A DNA stretch of 64,000 nt from a virus (IMGVR_UViG_3300029258_002750:186001-250000); one strand, 5' to 3'; shown: positions 13,246 through 22,079, counted from the stretch's first letter. Made by a program: numbers and translations. Notes: generated from the sequence alone by a model not told the origin.

Positions 13246-14174
13246 ATCTCGAACTCCCGCCTCCGCTTCAGCTCGCGCTCGATCGCGGGCGCAGCCCGCT
13301 TCCAGTCATCGCGGTGCATGAAGTGGTGGGAGAAGAACCCGGGCATACCGTTGATCGAGCGCGGGCCGCGCTTCTCGAACCACTCCCACACGATCGCGAT
13401 CTTCTCCGCGTAGTCCGGCGGTGGGGGCGGGGACAGCATCAGGCACATGAAGACCATCGAGCAGTCGCGGCCCCACCGCTCGGCGGCCCGCTGGGCCTCT
13501 TCCTCGGTTTCGGCGGCGGCCACGGCCTCCCAGGACGGAATGTGCCGGTCCGAGTAGACGCTGCCGTCGAGGAAGCCGAGCACGAACCTCTTCAGCTCCT
13601 CCTCGGAGAGGCGACCCGGCTCGAGCGGCCAGGTGCGCTCCATCACGGCCGCGCGGAAGCAGCGTGGGCACAGCTTCAGCTCGGCCGCGCTCTCGTAGGC
13701 TTCGTCGGGTAGCTCGCGGTCCTTGAGCGGCTCGCTGCGGTCGCTGTAGTCCAAGGCCAGTGCGGTGTCCTCGATCAGCTTCTTCCACGGATCATCGGAG
13801 CAGAATCCGCGCTGATGCACACGGAGCGGATCGACCTCGGCCTTTGGGCTGTGAAGCGACCACGGCTTGTGCTCGGTGTTGATCTTCCAGTCGCCGCAGT
13901 AGGTCGCCTTGGGGTGTCCCCGGCCGCCCTCGTAGCACTCGATCAGGTGGGACAGGTGCATGACGATCGGAGCCAGCTCCGCCAGCTGATCAACGCCAGA
14001 AGCGAGCCTCATCCTGGTCGGGCTGAGTGCTACGTGCTCCTCGAGCTGGAGCCGACCGAGCACATCGTAGGGCCGGACAACCAGCTCGCCGTCGCTGTCA
14101 CAGACCCGACCTCGCCGTCGCTCGTCCTTGTCGTCGTACCAGAAGACCTCGTCGCCGACCTCTAGTTCTCTCAT
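13242..14174 (-). CDS. hypothetical protein
   Basis: A 310-residue minus-strand protein starting at ATG 14174. There is no Shine-Dalgarno. A GGGTAGAACAGT motif ends three bases before the ATG, which would produce a leaderless mRNA if TAGAAC is a -10 box. The N-terminal GDEVFWYDDKDERRRGRV segment looks like a small SH3-like barrel. A single CPRC knuckle occurs near residue 168, and the C-terminal half is helical and Trp-rich (KIAIVWEWFEKRG). I do not recognise a family. It forms a minus-strand block with the next two genes and converges on the zinc-ribbon gene, sharing a CTAG stop. Confidence 0.65.
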   Translation of the reverse strand: MRELEVGDEVFWYDDKDERRRGRVCDSDGELVVRPYDVLGRLQLEEHVALSPTRMRLASGVDQLAELAPIVMHLSHLIECYEGGRGHPKATYCGDWKINTEHKPWSLHSPKAEVDPLRVHQRGFCSDDPWKKLIEDTALALDYSDRSEPLKDRELPDEAYESAAELKLCPRCFRAAVMERTWPLEPGRLSEEELKRFVLGFLDGSVYSDRHIPSWEAVAAAETEEEAQRAAERWGRDCSMVFMCLMLSPPPPPDYAEKIAIVWEWFEKRGPRSINGMPGFFSHHFMHRDDWKRAAPAIERELKRRREFEI

Positions 14175-14177
14175 GCC

Positions 14178-14192
14178 ACTGTTCTACCCAGC
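14178..14192 (-). promoter_or_regulatory. GGGTAGAACAGT motif directly upstream of the gene at 14174
   Basis: Minus-strand GCTGGGTAGAACAGT is identical to the copy at 11853-11867. TAGAAC ends six bases before the ATG. A related, weaker TGGTAGAGC lies just upstream and overlaps the stop of the preceding gene. The identity over 15 bases outside coding sequence argues for a shared regulatory role. Confidence 0.5.
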
Positions 14193-14193
14193 T

Positions 14194-14850
14194 CTACCAG
14201 TCGTCGATGGTCGCGTCATCGCCGACCAGGTCCATCAGCTTCGGCAGCCGCTTGCGAACGGCATCGACGATCTCTGGGGGCCTGGTCTCGGTCGCCTCGG
14301 GCTCGGCCGGTTCCTGCTCCCCGTCGTCATCCTCCTGGGGGAAGACCTCGCTCGGAAGCAGGGTCGGCTTGTCCTTGCCCTTCAGGGCGGCGTCTCGGCG
14401 GACGAGACGGTCCATTCGCACGTGGGCCGTCTTCTCGGTCACGGGCTCGCCTGACCGCGCATCCACGCGCTTCGCCGTGGCCCAGACGCGGGCCGGGGTG
14501 ATGATCGTGACGGCCGACCAGCCGGAGCCGCCCCACGCGGCCCAGGCGGTCGTCCCCTTGCAGACCGACCAGTCGGCCAGGAAACGGTCGCATCGCAGCT
14601 CCGCCAGGTGCTTCGCCCGGACCTCCTCCTCGGTGGGAGGGGGCGGCGGCGGGGGAGGTGGCGCGTAGGGATCGGGCGGCACGTCGAGCTGGCGGGCGTC
14701 GGCCTCGGCCAGCGCGAACTTCAGCTTGCGCCGCCACGAGCGCAGCTTCTTGGCGCACGACGGCTCCTTGTGGAACGGCTTGTAGTGAGCGACCCACTTG
14801 CGGGCCGCCCGGATGGTCTTCAAGACGTCGCGGTCAGTTGGACTGGGCAC
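14194..14850 (-). CDS. hypothetical protein with polyproline tract
   Basis: A 218-residue minus-strand protein starts at GTG 14850, four to five bases after GAGGAG, and overlaps the upstream gene by 17 bases. The N-terminal 60 residues are basic and helical. Nine consecutive prolines at about residues 61-72 separate them from a C-terminal part with SVCKGTTAWAAWGGSGWSAV and an acidic, Pro-rich region before a helical end (VDAVRKRLPKLMDLVGDD). No family recognised. It may bind DNA through the basic N-terminus, but that rests on charge only. Confidence 0.6.
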   Translation of the reverse strand: MPSPTDRDVLKTIRAARKWVAHYKPFHKEPSCAKKLRSWRRKLKFALAEADARQLDVPPDPYAPPPPPPPPPTEEEVRAKHLAELRCDRFLADWSVCKGTTAWAAWGGSGWSAVTIITPARVWATAKRVDARSGEPVTEKTAHVRMDRLVRRDAALKGKDKPTLLPSEVFPQEDDDGEQEPAEPEATETRPPEIVDAVRKRLPKLMDLVGDDATIDDW

Positions 14851-15118
14851 GGGTCTCCTCGGTGATCCTCCGGGCGCACTTGGCGATCCGGGTCGCCACC
14901 GACGTGCGGCCGGTCAGCTTGAACGAGCGGTCGCGGTTGCGCGCGGCGGCGCGGCCAGCGGTGCAGAGGCGGAGCCCGGAGGAGTTGGTCCTGGTCCTGA
15001 TGTCCACGTGCAGCCACTTGTTGATGCGGAAGACGAGGCCATGGCAGTCGGGGCCGGTGCGATCGTCGGCCAGGTCGCGGCACAGGTCGCGGATCTCGAT
15101 CAGGTCAGGGTCGGTCAT
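14834..15118 (-). CDS. small hypothetical basic protein
   Basis: The best start is ATG 15118, five bases after a perfect AAAGGAG, giving 94 residues. Upstream in-frame ATG and GTG codons at 15157 and 15163 lack such a signal. The protein starts MTDPDLIEIRDLCRDLADD and becomes basic toward its end (RAAARNRDRSF, RIAKCARRITEE). It has three cysteines and no recognisable domain. It is the first gene of the three-gene minus-strand block and diverges from the neck operon at 15239, so the 120-base gap must hold promoters in both directions. Confidence 0.6.
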   Translation of the reverse strand: MTDPDLIEIRDLCRDLADDRTGPDCHGLVFRINKWLHVDIRTRTNSSGLRLCTAGRAAARNRDRSFKLTGRTSVATRIAKCARRITEETRAQSN

Positions 15119-15208
15119 GAGGCTCCTTTCATCCCTCTCAACAATCTCGCCCGCCATTCTCACACCGTTCCCCTAAGTAGCGCTGTAGCCCGGCCCTCCA
15201 CCGCAAGT

Positions 15209-15214
15209 TAGGAT
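15209..15214 (+). promoter_or_regulatory. putative -10 box (TAGGAT) of the neck/tail operon
   Basis: TAGGAT followed by G lies 24 bases before ATG 15239, whose AGGAG is at 15229-15233, in the divergent gap after the minus-strand block. A promoter is required here because the preceding genes point the other way. No clear -35 box is visible. Confidence 0.4.
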
Positions 15215-15238
15215 GGAAGCGGACCCCAGGAGCAACCC

Positions 15239-16075
15239 ATGACCCAAGCTCCAGAGCCCCCCGTTCCCGACGACCTCCCGGCGATCTCCGGCCAGGGCAA
15301 GAGCGAGCCCGAGCACTGGCGCTGGGTGCTCCGTAAGCTCGGCGGCGGGATCGTGGACATCGAGTTGACCTCGCCCGGCGATCTCGACCCGCTCACCGGC
15401 CAGCCGTTCCCGCCCGGCGAGACCCACTACGACGACTGCATGGAGGAGACGAAGCGCTGGTACTGCGAGCGAGTCGGCTTCCGCAAGGTGCTCCAGATCC
15501 CTCTCGCCAACGGGCAGACCTCCTACCTGCTGCCGCCCGACATCATCGAGGTGATCCGCATCGACTACCCGAACTACCAGCTCCCGACGCTCGACGCGGA
15601 CCAGTTCAGCTACACGTACTTCTCGCTCCTGTTCGGCCAGTGGACGAACCCGAACGTCGCGCCGCTACCCTACTCCGACCTGGTGCAGCGGCTCCAGTAC
15701 CTCGAAGAGATCGGCCGGATCTTCTCGACCGACCGGGACTGGGAGTGGACGAAGGAGACGCGCACGCTCGAGATCATGCCGCCTCCCGCGTCCGTCAACT
15801 CTGGGCTGGACCAGGCGCTCGTGACCGTCTGGTCGTGGAACATCGACACGCGCGTACTCGATCCGCAGGAGACGGGCTTCTTCAGGCGGAAGCTCCTGGC
15901 CGAGGCGATGGGTACGCTGGGGAACATTCGCATGACTGTGGACTCGTGGCCGTCGATCGCTGGCGATCGGACGATGAACGGCACCGACCTGATGTCCAAC
16001 GCCGAGACCGTCATGGAGAAGCTCAACCAGGACATCCTCAACTGGAAACGCGCCGTTCCGATCATCACCGGGTAG
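15239..16075 (+). CDS. putative head-tail connector/neck protein
   Basis: A 278-residue protein that starts at ATG 15239 behind AGGAG. The segment VLQIPLANGQTSYLLPPDIIEVIRIDYP and later DWEWTKETRTLEIMPPP resemble adaptor proteins that bridge portal and tail in large myoviruses (the T4 gp13 slot). This is a judgement from style and position, not a firm family assignment. It is the first gene of the plus-strand block that runs through sheath and tube, and the next ATG follows its stop by three bases. Expected location is the neck of the virion. Confidence 0.55.
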   Translation: MTQAPEPPVPDDLPAISGQGKSEPEHWRWVLRKLGGGIVDIELTSPGDLDPLTGQPFPPGETHYDDCMEETKRWYCERVGFRKVLQIPLANGQTSYLLPPDIIEVIRIDYPNYQLPTLDADQFSYTYFSLLFGQWTNPNVAPLPYSDLVQRLQYLEEIGRIFSTDRDWEWTKETRTLEIMPPPASVNSGLDQALVTVWSWNIDTRVLDPQETGFFRRKLLAEAMGTLGNIRMTVDSWPSIAGDRTMNGTDLMSNAETVMEKLNQDILNWKRAVPIITG

Positions 16076-16078
16076 CCG

Positions 16079-16537
16079 ATGGCCAAAGAGCCTCAAGAGA
16101 AGTTCGATCCCTACGTCGCGATCCGTGATCCCGATAGTCTGCCGCCGCTGGTGATCTCGGGGATCTACTCGCACATCATGCGCGAAGCGTCCGGCAATGA
16201 CCCGACTGAGGACGACTTCGTCAAGGCGTTCAACGTCGTTACGTGGGGCCTGCTCACTGCCGGTCCCAGGCGAGATGGCTCTGAGGCCCGGATCAAGACG
16301 AATGCCCAGGACGAGAGCCGTGTCCAGCTGACGAACGCGGGGAAGCAGCGCGAGCGCGAGATGTTCGTGCGCGAACGGCAGCCGCTCCGGCATAGGAAAC
16401 GTCGCGGCGGGAAGCGGCCTCCGCCGATCGTCAAGTTCTCGGTCAAGGTCAGGAAGGTGCGGGGCTGGGCCAAGGGGCTCTACGAGGATGCGCCCGAGAG
16501 GTTCTCTCGGAACTGGTGGGAGGTGAACCGTGGCTGA
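16079..16537 (+). CDS. hypothetical neck-region protein
   Basis: A 152-residue protein starts at ATG 16079 three bases after the previous stop and overlaps the next start by eight bases. The C-terminal half is strongly basic (RHRKRRGGKRPPP at about residues 103-115), followed by a short strand-rich end. No recognised family. Its place between two candidate neck genes suggests a virion or assembly role. Confidence 0.6.
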   Translation: MAKEPQEKFDPYVAIRDPDSLPPLVISGIYSHIMREASGNDPTEDDFVKAFNVVTWGLLTAGPRRDGSEARIKTNAQDESRVQLTNAGKQREREMFVRERQPLRHRKRRGGKRPPPIVKFSVKVRKVRGWAKGLYEDAPERFSRNWWEVNRG

Positions 16538-17315
16538 CGTGCGACCCCCCACTCCTCCCTCCTACGAGTACGGCCAGTTCAAGAACCTCGCTGGTACCAA
16601 GGGCACGGCCGGTGTTCCAGACACGTTCATTGGCCCGCGCAACAAGGCGTACGCGGACTTCATCTCGCGGCAGCTCACACGGCTTCGCGGCATGAACGCC
16701 TACTACTACGTGCTCGAGGACCAGAACAGGCGGATCGACGGCGACCATCCGCTGTCGAACGCCGGTCACCGCAGCAAGATCGCAACGCCGGAGACCGAGC
16801 CTGACGACCCGTTCGCGAGGAAGAAGCACGCGGGCTATGCGCTCTATGGAGAGCGCGTAATCATCAAGAGCAGGCTCGACTCGGCCCGCCGAGAGATCCA
16901 GCCGGATTGGCCGTACTTGCAGCCGATCCTCGTTCGCGGCCGAGTGGACAACGTCGAGCACGAGCAGGAGCCGGACGAGCGCGGCGTGATCTACGTCCGC
17001 CGGTGCGAGTACTTCCTCGCCCGAGTGTTGTGCGAGCGCGAGTGGGATCTCCAGCCGCGCCCCGGCGACATCGTCCGGTTCACCAAGCTGCTCGATATGT
17101 ACATGGACGTGGAGGATGTCGATCGTGACACCGAGGGCCGCTTCGGCGGCGATGGATTCTTCGTCTCCTACAAGCTCATCCTCGTGAAGTCCTCCAAGTA
17201 CGAGCCGCAGCGCAAGCTCGCCGAGAGGAAGCTCTCGGAGTCGCCGCCTGACGGGTCGACGGGTGACACGACGCCGGGGGACCTCTCGCCGGACTCGCCG
17301 CCGCCGAGAGCGTAA
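16530..17315 (+). CDS. putative neck protein (T4 gp14-like position)
   Basis: A 261-residue protein begins at GTG 16530 after GGGAGGTG. Features are LRGMNAYYYVLEDQNRR near residue 55, a beta-rich middle (residues 90-215) containing PRPGDIVRF and a Tyr-rich region, and a disordered Pro/Asp/Ser-rich tail of about 30 residues. T4 gp14 has a similar length and gene position before the sheath, but I can only call this likely. The next gene starts immediately at TAAGTG. Confidence 0.5.
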   Translation: MADVRPPTPPSYEYGQFKNLAGTKGTAGVPDTFIGPRNKAYADFISRQLTRLRGMNAYYYVLEDQNRRIDGDHPLSNAGHRSKIATPETEPDDPFARKKHAGYALYGERVIIKSRLDSARREIQPDWPYLQPILVRGRVDNVEHEQEPDERGVIYVRRCEYFLARVLCEREWDLQPRPGDIVRFTKLLDMYMDVEDVDRDTEGRFGGDGFFVSYKLILVKSSKYEPQRKLAERKLSESPPDGSTGDTTPGDLSPDSPPPRA

Positions 17316-18074
17316 GTGGCTAAGTTCATAAAGATTACGACGACTGGCGGGATCCCCAAGACCTTCCGGCGGGACGTGCACAAGCGCGCGCGAGCTGCGG
17401 CCACAGCTGCCGGTCGGGCCATCGCCAAGGGCATTCAGGAGGACGTACAGGAGAGAATCCCGAAGGGAGAGAAGTGGCTCGACCTCTACCGTGACGCGAT
17501 CAAGTTCCTCGAGAACGACAAGAAGGACGAGTGGGCCATCGCGGGTCTTTCACGAACGAAGCTGACCACGGTTCCGGCCGAGAGCACCCAGATCAAGATC
17601 GGTGGCTCGAACCCGATTGCGATCGAGATGGCGAAGCACAACCCATGGACCGTGGACACGCTCCCGCCGATCTCGGGCGGTATCCCAGCTGAGGCGGAGG
17701 TTCGGCCTGCTTCGCCTGCCGAGATGGACGGCCATCGCCGTCGTCTGCGCGAGGTCTACGCTGACCTCGTGAGCAAGATCACGAAGCTCGGCGCAACAGT
17801 GACCGATGGCGTGAAGCCGTCGATCAACGGGAAGGTCTTCATCGACCTCGTGTTTCTCCAGATGCGCCTGGAGCACGGCCTGGGCGGTTTCCCCCGTGTT
17901 CCGCACTGGCTGAAGACGGCTAGGGCGGCGAAGAACCAGGCCCCGAGATGGGTCGCGGCTGCTGGCCGAGAGATCAGAGAAGCGCTGGCCGGTGGTCGGC
18001 TGGACGAGGTGGACAAACTGACCGAGGATCTCAGGAAACGCCTGGAGAAACGGCGGGACGAGAGCTGGCTGTAG
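17316..18074 (+). CDS. hypothetical tail-completion or neck protein
   Basis: A 252-residue basic protein whose GTG start directly abuts the previous TAA. The N-terminus (KRARAAATAAGRAIAKGIQEDVQERIP, long basic helix) is reminiscent of tail-completion proteins of the HK97 gp10 type, which also start with an Ala/Arg helix. The middle has a Pro-rich loop (LPPISGGIPAEAEVRPASP) and the C-terminus is helical and basic. The family assignment is weak. Position before the sheath supports head-tail joining. Confidence 0.5.
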   Translation: MAKFIKITTTGGIPKTFRRDVHKRARAAATAAGRAIAKGIQEDVQERIPKGEKWLDLYRDAIKFLENDKKDEWAIAGLSRTKLTTVPAESTQIKIGGSNPIAIEMAKHNPWTVDTLPPISGGIPAEAEVRPASPAEMDGHRRRLREVYADLVSKITKLGATVTDGVKPSINGKVFIDLVFLQMRLEHGLGGFPRVPHWLKTARAAKNQAPRWVAAAGREIREALAGGRLDEVDKLTEDLRKRLEKRRDESWL

Positions 18075-18101
18075 TTTATGGCGGCCAGCGGCCCTCCGCC
18101 G

Positions 18102-18107
18102 TAGAAT
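18102..18107 (+). promoter_or_regulatory. putative -10 box (TAGAAT)
   Basis: TAGAATG lies in a short gap after the stop at 18074 and seven bases before ATG 18115. If used, the transcript would be nearly leaderless. No -35 box is obvious. Confidence 0.3.
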
Positions 18108-18114
18108 GTGTCCC

Positions 18115-18909
18115 ATGCCGTCGCTCGAGTTCGGAGAACGGACCGGCCACATCGACCTGATCGACTTCGATCAGGGCGTGGTCGAAGGTCTCGGCGCCCA
18201 GCTCGATCCAGAGAAGAACCAGTACTACCTTCCGCTCGAGGGCGTCTTCGTCGAGCCTGAGAACAGCAACGACGCGCCGATCAAGATCGAGCGCGCGTTA
18301 GTCGGGTTCAAGCAGTCCGAGCCCACCGACCAGGAGTGGGAGCTGCCATGCGTCCTGGTCATTCGCGACGACGCAACCCCGTCTCAGCAGCGCGTCTGGT
18401 CGCCGACGCTGTCGTACCGCCTTCCCGCCGAGGGAGCCACTCCGATCTCGGTCGGCCCCGACCTGGGCTGGTCTCACTACGAGATCAAGGAGAAGGAGTG
18501 GCCCTACGACTTCACCTACACGATCGAGTGCTGGAGCCGCCATCGGACCGTCGCCCAGGTGCTTCTCCAGATGGTCATGGTTCGGTATCCTCTCTACGGT
18601 GATGTGACGGTGGTGGATGGGCTCGGGGTCGAGCGCACTTACCACACGTTTCAGGAGGGGACAGCGGATCTCACGGAGATCAACTCGCTCGTCGATCGGG
18701 TGTGCGGGTACAGTGTGTCGCTTCGCGTCGAAGGGGAGCTGACGCTCGACAAGGTGCCCAAGGTCGTTCCGGGATTCGTCGGAGGGACGCAGCCTGATCC
18801 AATCGAGCCGGTCGATCCGAACAACCCTGGACCTGATCCGGGAGGCGGCGGCCTCTACGGTGATGGCCAGCCGATCAAGCGGGTGACCGCCATAGGGAGA
18901 GACGAATGA
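18115..18909 (+). CDS. putative tail terminator/sheath-stabilising protein (gp15-like position)
   Basis: A 264-residue protein, starting at ATG 18115 or in-frame ATG 18106. Neither has a good Shine-Dalgarno. Residues 1-215 are beta-rich (WELPCVLVIRDDATPSQQRV, DFTYTIECWSRHRTVAQVLLQ), in the style of tail terminators. The last 45 residues are a Pro/Gly/Asp linker. T4 gp15 lies just before the sheath gene and caps the tail, and this gene has the same neighbourhood. The stop overlaps the next ATG by four bases. Confidence 0.5.
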   Translation: MPSLEFGERTGHIDLIDFDQGVVEGLGAQLDPEKNQYYLPLEGVFVEPENSNDAPIKIERALVGFKQSEPTDQEWELPCVLVIRDDATPSQQRVWSPTLSYRLPAEGATPISVGPDLGWSHYEIKEKEWPYDFTYTIECWSRHRTVAQVLLQMVMVRYPLYGDVTVVDGLGVERTYHTFQEGTADLTEINSLVDRVCGYSVSLRVEGELTLDKVPKVVPGFVGGTQPDPIEPVDPNNPGPDPGGGGLYGDGQPIKRVTAIGRDE

Positions 18910-19226
18910 GGACTCAGTACTACCAGGTCACCGGGCGCGGTCCGTGGATGGTGGACTTTCCCGGAGGCGTGACGAAGGCGCACCGTCCCGGCCAGATCTT
19001 CGAGGCCAGCCCCTCCAACAAGGGAGTCGTGCGCGGCCTGCGCGCGAAGCGCCTCCGCAAGCTGTCCGATCGCGAGGCCAACGCCCTCCGCGCGACGAAG
19101 CAGGCGACCGTGGTCAAGCCGAAGCCCGCACCAGCTCCCAAGAAGACCTCACCGGCCCGGCCGACCAGGGCGGCCAGGCCGGACGACACCCCCATCGTGA
19201 TCACCGACGACGACGAGCCCAAGTAG
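18906..19226 (+). CDS. hypothetical small basic protein
   Basis: A 106-residue protein in ATGA overlap with the previous gene. Residues 1-40 form a small strand-rich unit (YYQVTGRGPWMVDFPGG). Residues 40-90 are Lys, Ala and Pro rich, and the end is acidic (VITDDDEPK). Small proteins of this kind before sheath genes are frequent in large phages, but the function is unknown. Confidence 0.6.
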   Translation: MRTQYYQVTGRGPWMVDFPGGVTKAHRPGQIFEASPSNKGVVRGLRAKRLRKLSDREANALRATKQATVVKPKPAPAPKKTSPARPTRAARPDDTPIVITDDDEPK

Positions 19227-19269
19227 GGTGCTCGGTCCGCAATCAGCCAAGAGAGCTTAGGAGAGCGCC

Positions 19270-22050
19270 GTGGCCCAACTCGAAATCCTCAGCCCAGGTG
19301 TCTACGGCTTCGAGAAGGAGCCGTCCCGTGCCCCCGAGGGCATCTCTCCCGCGAAGGCCGGGTTCGTCGGCTGGACCGACGAGGGTCCGAGCAATACGCC
19401 AGTCGAGGTTCGCTCGACCGTCGAGTTCGAGCGTGTCTTCGGACCGATCTCGTCGTTAGGTCTGGTCCCGATCGGGATCCAGGGCTTCTTCGGGAACGGT
19501 GGCCAGCGGGCCTACATCGTCCGCGTGGTCCCGTCCGACGCCATCTCGGCGTGGGCGGACATCGACCCGACGCCCGGTCCCACCAAGTGGACCTTCACCA
19601 TGAAGGGGGAGGGGACCTGGGGCAACGACACCCGGATCCACATCCGAGGGAACCGCAACTTCCTCGATCGGACGGCCGGTGCCGAGCAGTGGGAGAAGTT
19701 CGACCTGCTCGTCCTCCGTCCTTCGGAGTACGACGCGTCGATCCTCGTCTCCGAGGAGACCTACGAGGCGGTCCAGTTCACCGACCCGGACGCGGCCGAC
19801 TACGTCACCACCGTCCTGACCGATCCCCGGAAGCCGTCTCAGCTGGTGGAGATCACCGAGGGCGCGGGCGGCACGCCCAGCGGGCTGATCCCCTCCTACG
19901 AGGAGGACGAGGTGCTGGTGGCCGGTGGCTCGGTCAACGGCATCGACACCAACTTCTCCGGGACGCTCGCCCAGGGCGCCTGCCTGGACAACACGCTGCG
20001 GATCGTCGCGGCCGACGCCCAGGTGGACGACGAGGCGCAGACGCCGACACCGGCGATCGACGGGATCGTGACGACCTTCGCGATCACCCTGCCGACGACG
20101 CCGGTGCTCGACGGCAGCCTGCGGATGTTCTACGCCAAGGTCGGCGACCAGGTCGACAACCTCGGCAGTGGTCCGTTCGCGGTCGGCACGGTCAACGGCA
20201 TCGACACGGCCTTCCAGATCGCGGCCGGTGCGCTGACCGCTCCGGTCCACCGGGAGAACACCGTCTTCCGTATCCGCTACGCGGTACCGGCTGGCGGATC
20301 GCCGTGGGTGCCCATCGGCGCGGCCACGCCCGGCCAGATCTACGACCTCGCCTCCACGCCGATTCCAGGCGTCACCCCGTCCACTCCGGTTCACCCTGGC
20401 ACGCTGGCCATCGCGGTGACGACTGTGGACGACGGTGCCCAGGTCATCCTCGACGACGGCGCTGGGAACCTCATCAACCCGCTCGTCTTCCAGGGCGGCA
20501 CCGGGACCATCGACTACACCACCGGCGCCATGACCGGGCAGACGCTCGGCTCGCTCGGCGGCGGCCTCGCCGGTGGCTCCCCGGTGACGGTGACCTACGA
20601 TGAGTCGGACATCATCACCAAGGCGGCGGCCACCGACAACATGGCCCAGGCGGTGGCTCTCGCGGGCGCGATCGGCGCGGGCACGAACGCGATCGACCTG
20701 GTGGACAGCGTCACGGCGCCTACCCAGAGCGGCCTGATCGACTTCACGACCTCGACTCCGCCGCAGAGCGGCACCAACATCCTGGTGGACTACGTGCCGC
20801 TCGGGATCGTGAACGGCGACGTGGCCGGGGATCTGACCGAGCTGGGCGGTGTCGCGGGCGCGGCCGGGTCGGCCGACTACGTCACCGGCGCCGTGGCGCT
20901 CACCACGCTGCTGGCTCCGAGGGCAGCCACCACGATCGACGCCGACTACCAGTCGGGCCAGGTCGCGACCGACGACGGCCTCGGCAACCTGGTCGGGGAT
21001 GTGGACGCGGCCGGGACCAACACGATCGACTACGACACTGGCGCCTACGACATCACCTGGGACAGCGCACCCACGGCGGGCACCGACATCCTGGGCAACT
21101 ACACCGGCCTCGCGAGCGACGTCGAGTGGCAGATGTCCGGCGGCGTCAACGGCTCTGCCGTCACCCGCGCGGACATCTCGGCCGCCGCGCTCGAATCCAG
21201 CAAGCAGGGCATCTACGCCCTGGATCTGGTCGAGGAGCCGCTCAACGTCGTGGTGCCCGACTTCGAGGGTTCGGAGTTCGTCCAGTTCGACATGGTGCAG
21301 TTCGCCAAGAACCGGCCCGACCTGCGCTACCTGATCATGGGCTACGCCAACGGGACGACCGTGAGCGAGGCGATCAAGTACATCCAGGTGGACCAGGCGT
21401 GGGACGAGAAGATCGGGGCGATGTACTACCCCAACGTCTACTTCGTCAACCCGCTCACCGATCGGGTCGAGCTGGTGCCGATCACTCCGCTCGTGGCGGG
21501 CGTCTACGCACGCACGGCGAACACCAAGAACGTCGGGAAGGCTCCGGGCGGTGTCGAAGACGGCGCGCTCAACGCGGTTGGCGTCGTCGCCGCCGAGTTC
21601 GTGCTGGAGAAGTCGGACCGGGACAACCTCTACCAGTCGCGGATCAATCCGATCATCTCCAGCGACGCGACCGGGATCGCCGTCTGGGGAGTGCGCAGCC
21701 TCTCGCGCGAGACGCGCTGGCGCTACATCAACGCGCGCACGCTGCACAACTTCCTGATGTACGCGACCAGCCTGAACCTCCAGTGGGCGGTGTTCGAGAA
21801 CAACGGCCCGCCGCTCTGGGCGAAGATCGAGACCGCGCTGAAGGGCTACTACGGCAGCCTCTTCCGGCTCGGCTACTTCGCAGGCCAGAACGAGGACGAG
21901 GCGTTCTTCGTGACGTGCAACGCCACGAACAACAACGCCTCGACCGTGGCGGAGGGCAAGGCGATCATCGACATCGGATTCAACCCCGGCACCCCGGCGG
22001 AGTTCATCACCTTCACCCTCCAGCAGCCGGTCGGCACGCAGACCTCGTAG
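19270..22050 (+). CDS. tail sheath protein with a large beta-rich insertion
   Basis: GTG 19270 follows TTAGGAGAG and gives 926 residues. The N-terminus (LSPGVYGFEKEPSRAP ... VGWTDEGPSNTP ... FGNGGQRAYIVRVV) and the C-terminus (INARTLHNFLMYATSLNLQW ... GYYGSLFRLGYFAGQ ... FNPGTPAEFITFTL) are classic contractile-sheath domains. The protein polymerises around the tube and contracts on infection. T4 gp18 has 659 residues. Here residues about 215-630 form an extra region of repeated units ending in motifs such as TIDYTTGAMTG, SADYVTGAV and TIDYDTGAYD. These probably form surface Ig-like knobs. The tube gene follows 29 bases later. Confidence 0.9.
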   Translation: MAQLEILSPGVYGFEKEPSRAPEGISPAKAGFVGWTDEGPSNTPVEVRSTVEFERVFGPISSLGLVPIGIQGFFGNGGQRAYIVRVVPSDAISAWADIDPTPGPTKWTFTMKGEGTWGNDTRIHIRGNRNFLDRTAGAEQWEKFDLLVLRPSEYDASILVSEETYEAVQFTDPDAADYVTTVLTDPRKPSQLVEITEGAGGTPSGLIPSYEEDEVLVAGGSVNGIDTNFSGTLAQGACLDNTLRIVAADAQVDDEAQTPTPAIDGIVTTFAITLPTTPVLDGSLRMFYAKVGDQVDNLGSGPFAVGTVNGIDTAFQIAAGALTAPVHRENTVFRIRYAVPAGGSPWVPIGAATPGQIYDLASTPIPGVTPSTPVHPGTLAIAVTTVDDGAQVILDDGAGNLINPLVFQGGTGTIDYTTGAMTGQTLGSLGGGLAGGSPVTVTYDESDIITKAAATDNMAQAVALAGAIGAGTNAIDLVDSVTAPTQSGLIDFTTSTPPQSGTNILVDYVPLGIVNGDVAGDLTELGGVAGAAGSADYVTGAVALTTLLAPRAATTIDADYQSGQVATDDGLGNLVGDVDAAGTNTIDYDTGAYDITWDSAPTAGTDILGNYTGLASDVEWQMSGGVNGSAVTRADISAAALESSKQGIYALDLVEEPLNVVVPDFEGSEFVQFDMVQFAKNRPDLRYLIMGYANGTTVSEAIKYIQVDQAWDEKIGAMYYPNVYFVNPLTDRVELVPITPLVAGVYARTANTKNVGKAPGGVEDGALNAVGVVAAEFVLEKSDRDNLYQSRINPIISSDATGIAVWGVRSLSRETRWRYINARTLHNFLMYATSLNLQWAVFENNGPPLWAKIETALKGYYGSLFRLGYFAGQNEDEAFFVTCNATNNNASTVAEGKAIIDIGFNPGTPAEFITFTLQQPVGTQTS

Positions 22051-22079
22051 GGGTCGGGCAGACGAGATAGGAGACTGAC

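Noticed and set aside
19456-21747. Long minus-strand open frame opposite the sheath gene
   Set aside because: Shadow of the high-GC sheath coding sequence, with low-complexity composition and no start signal.
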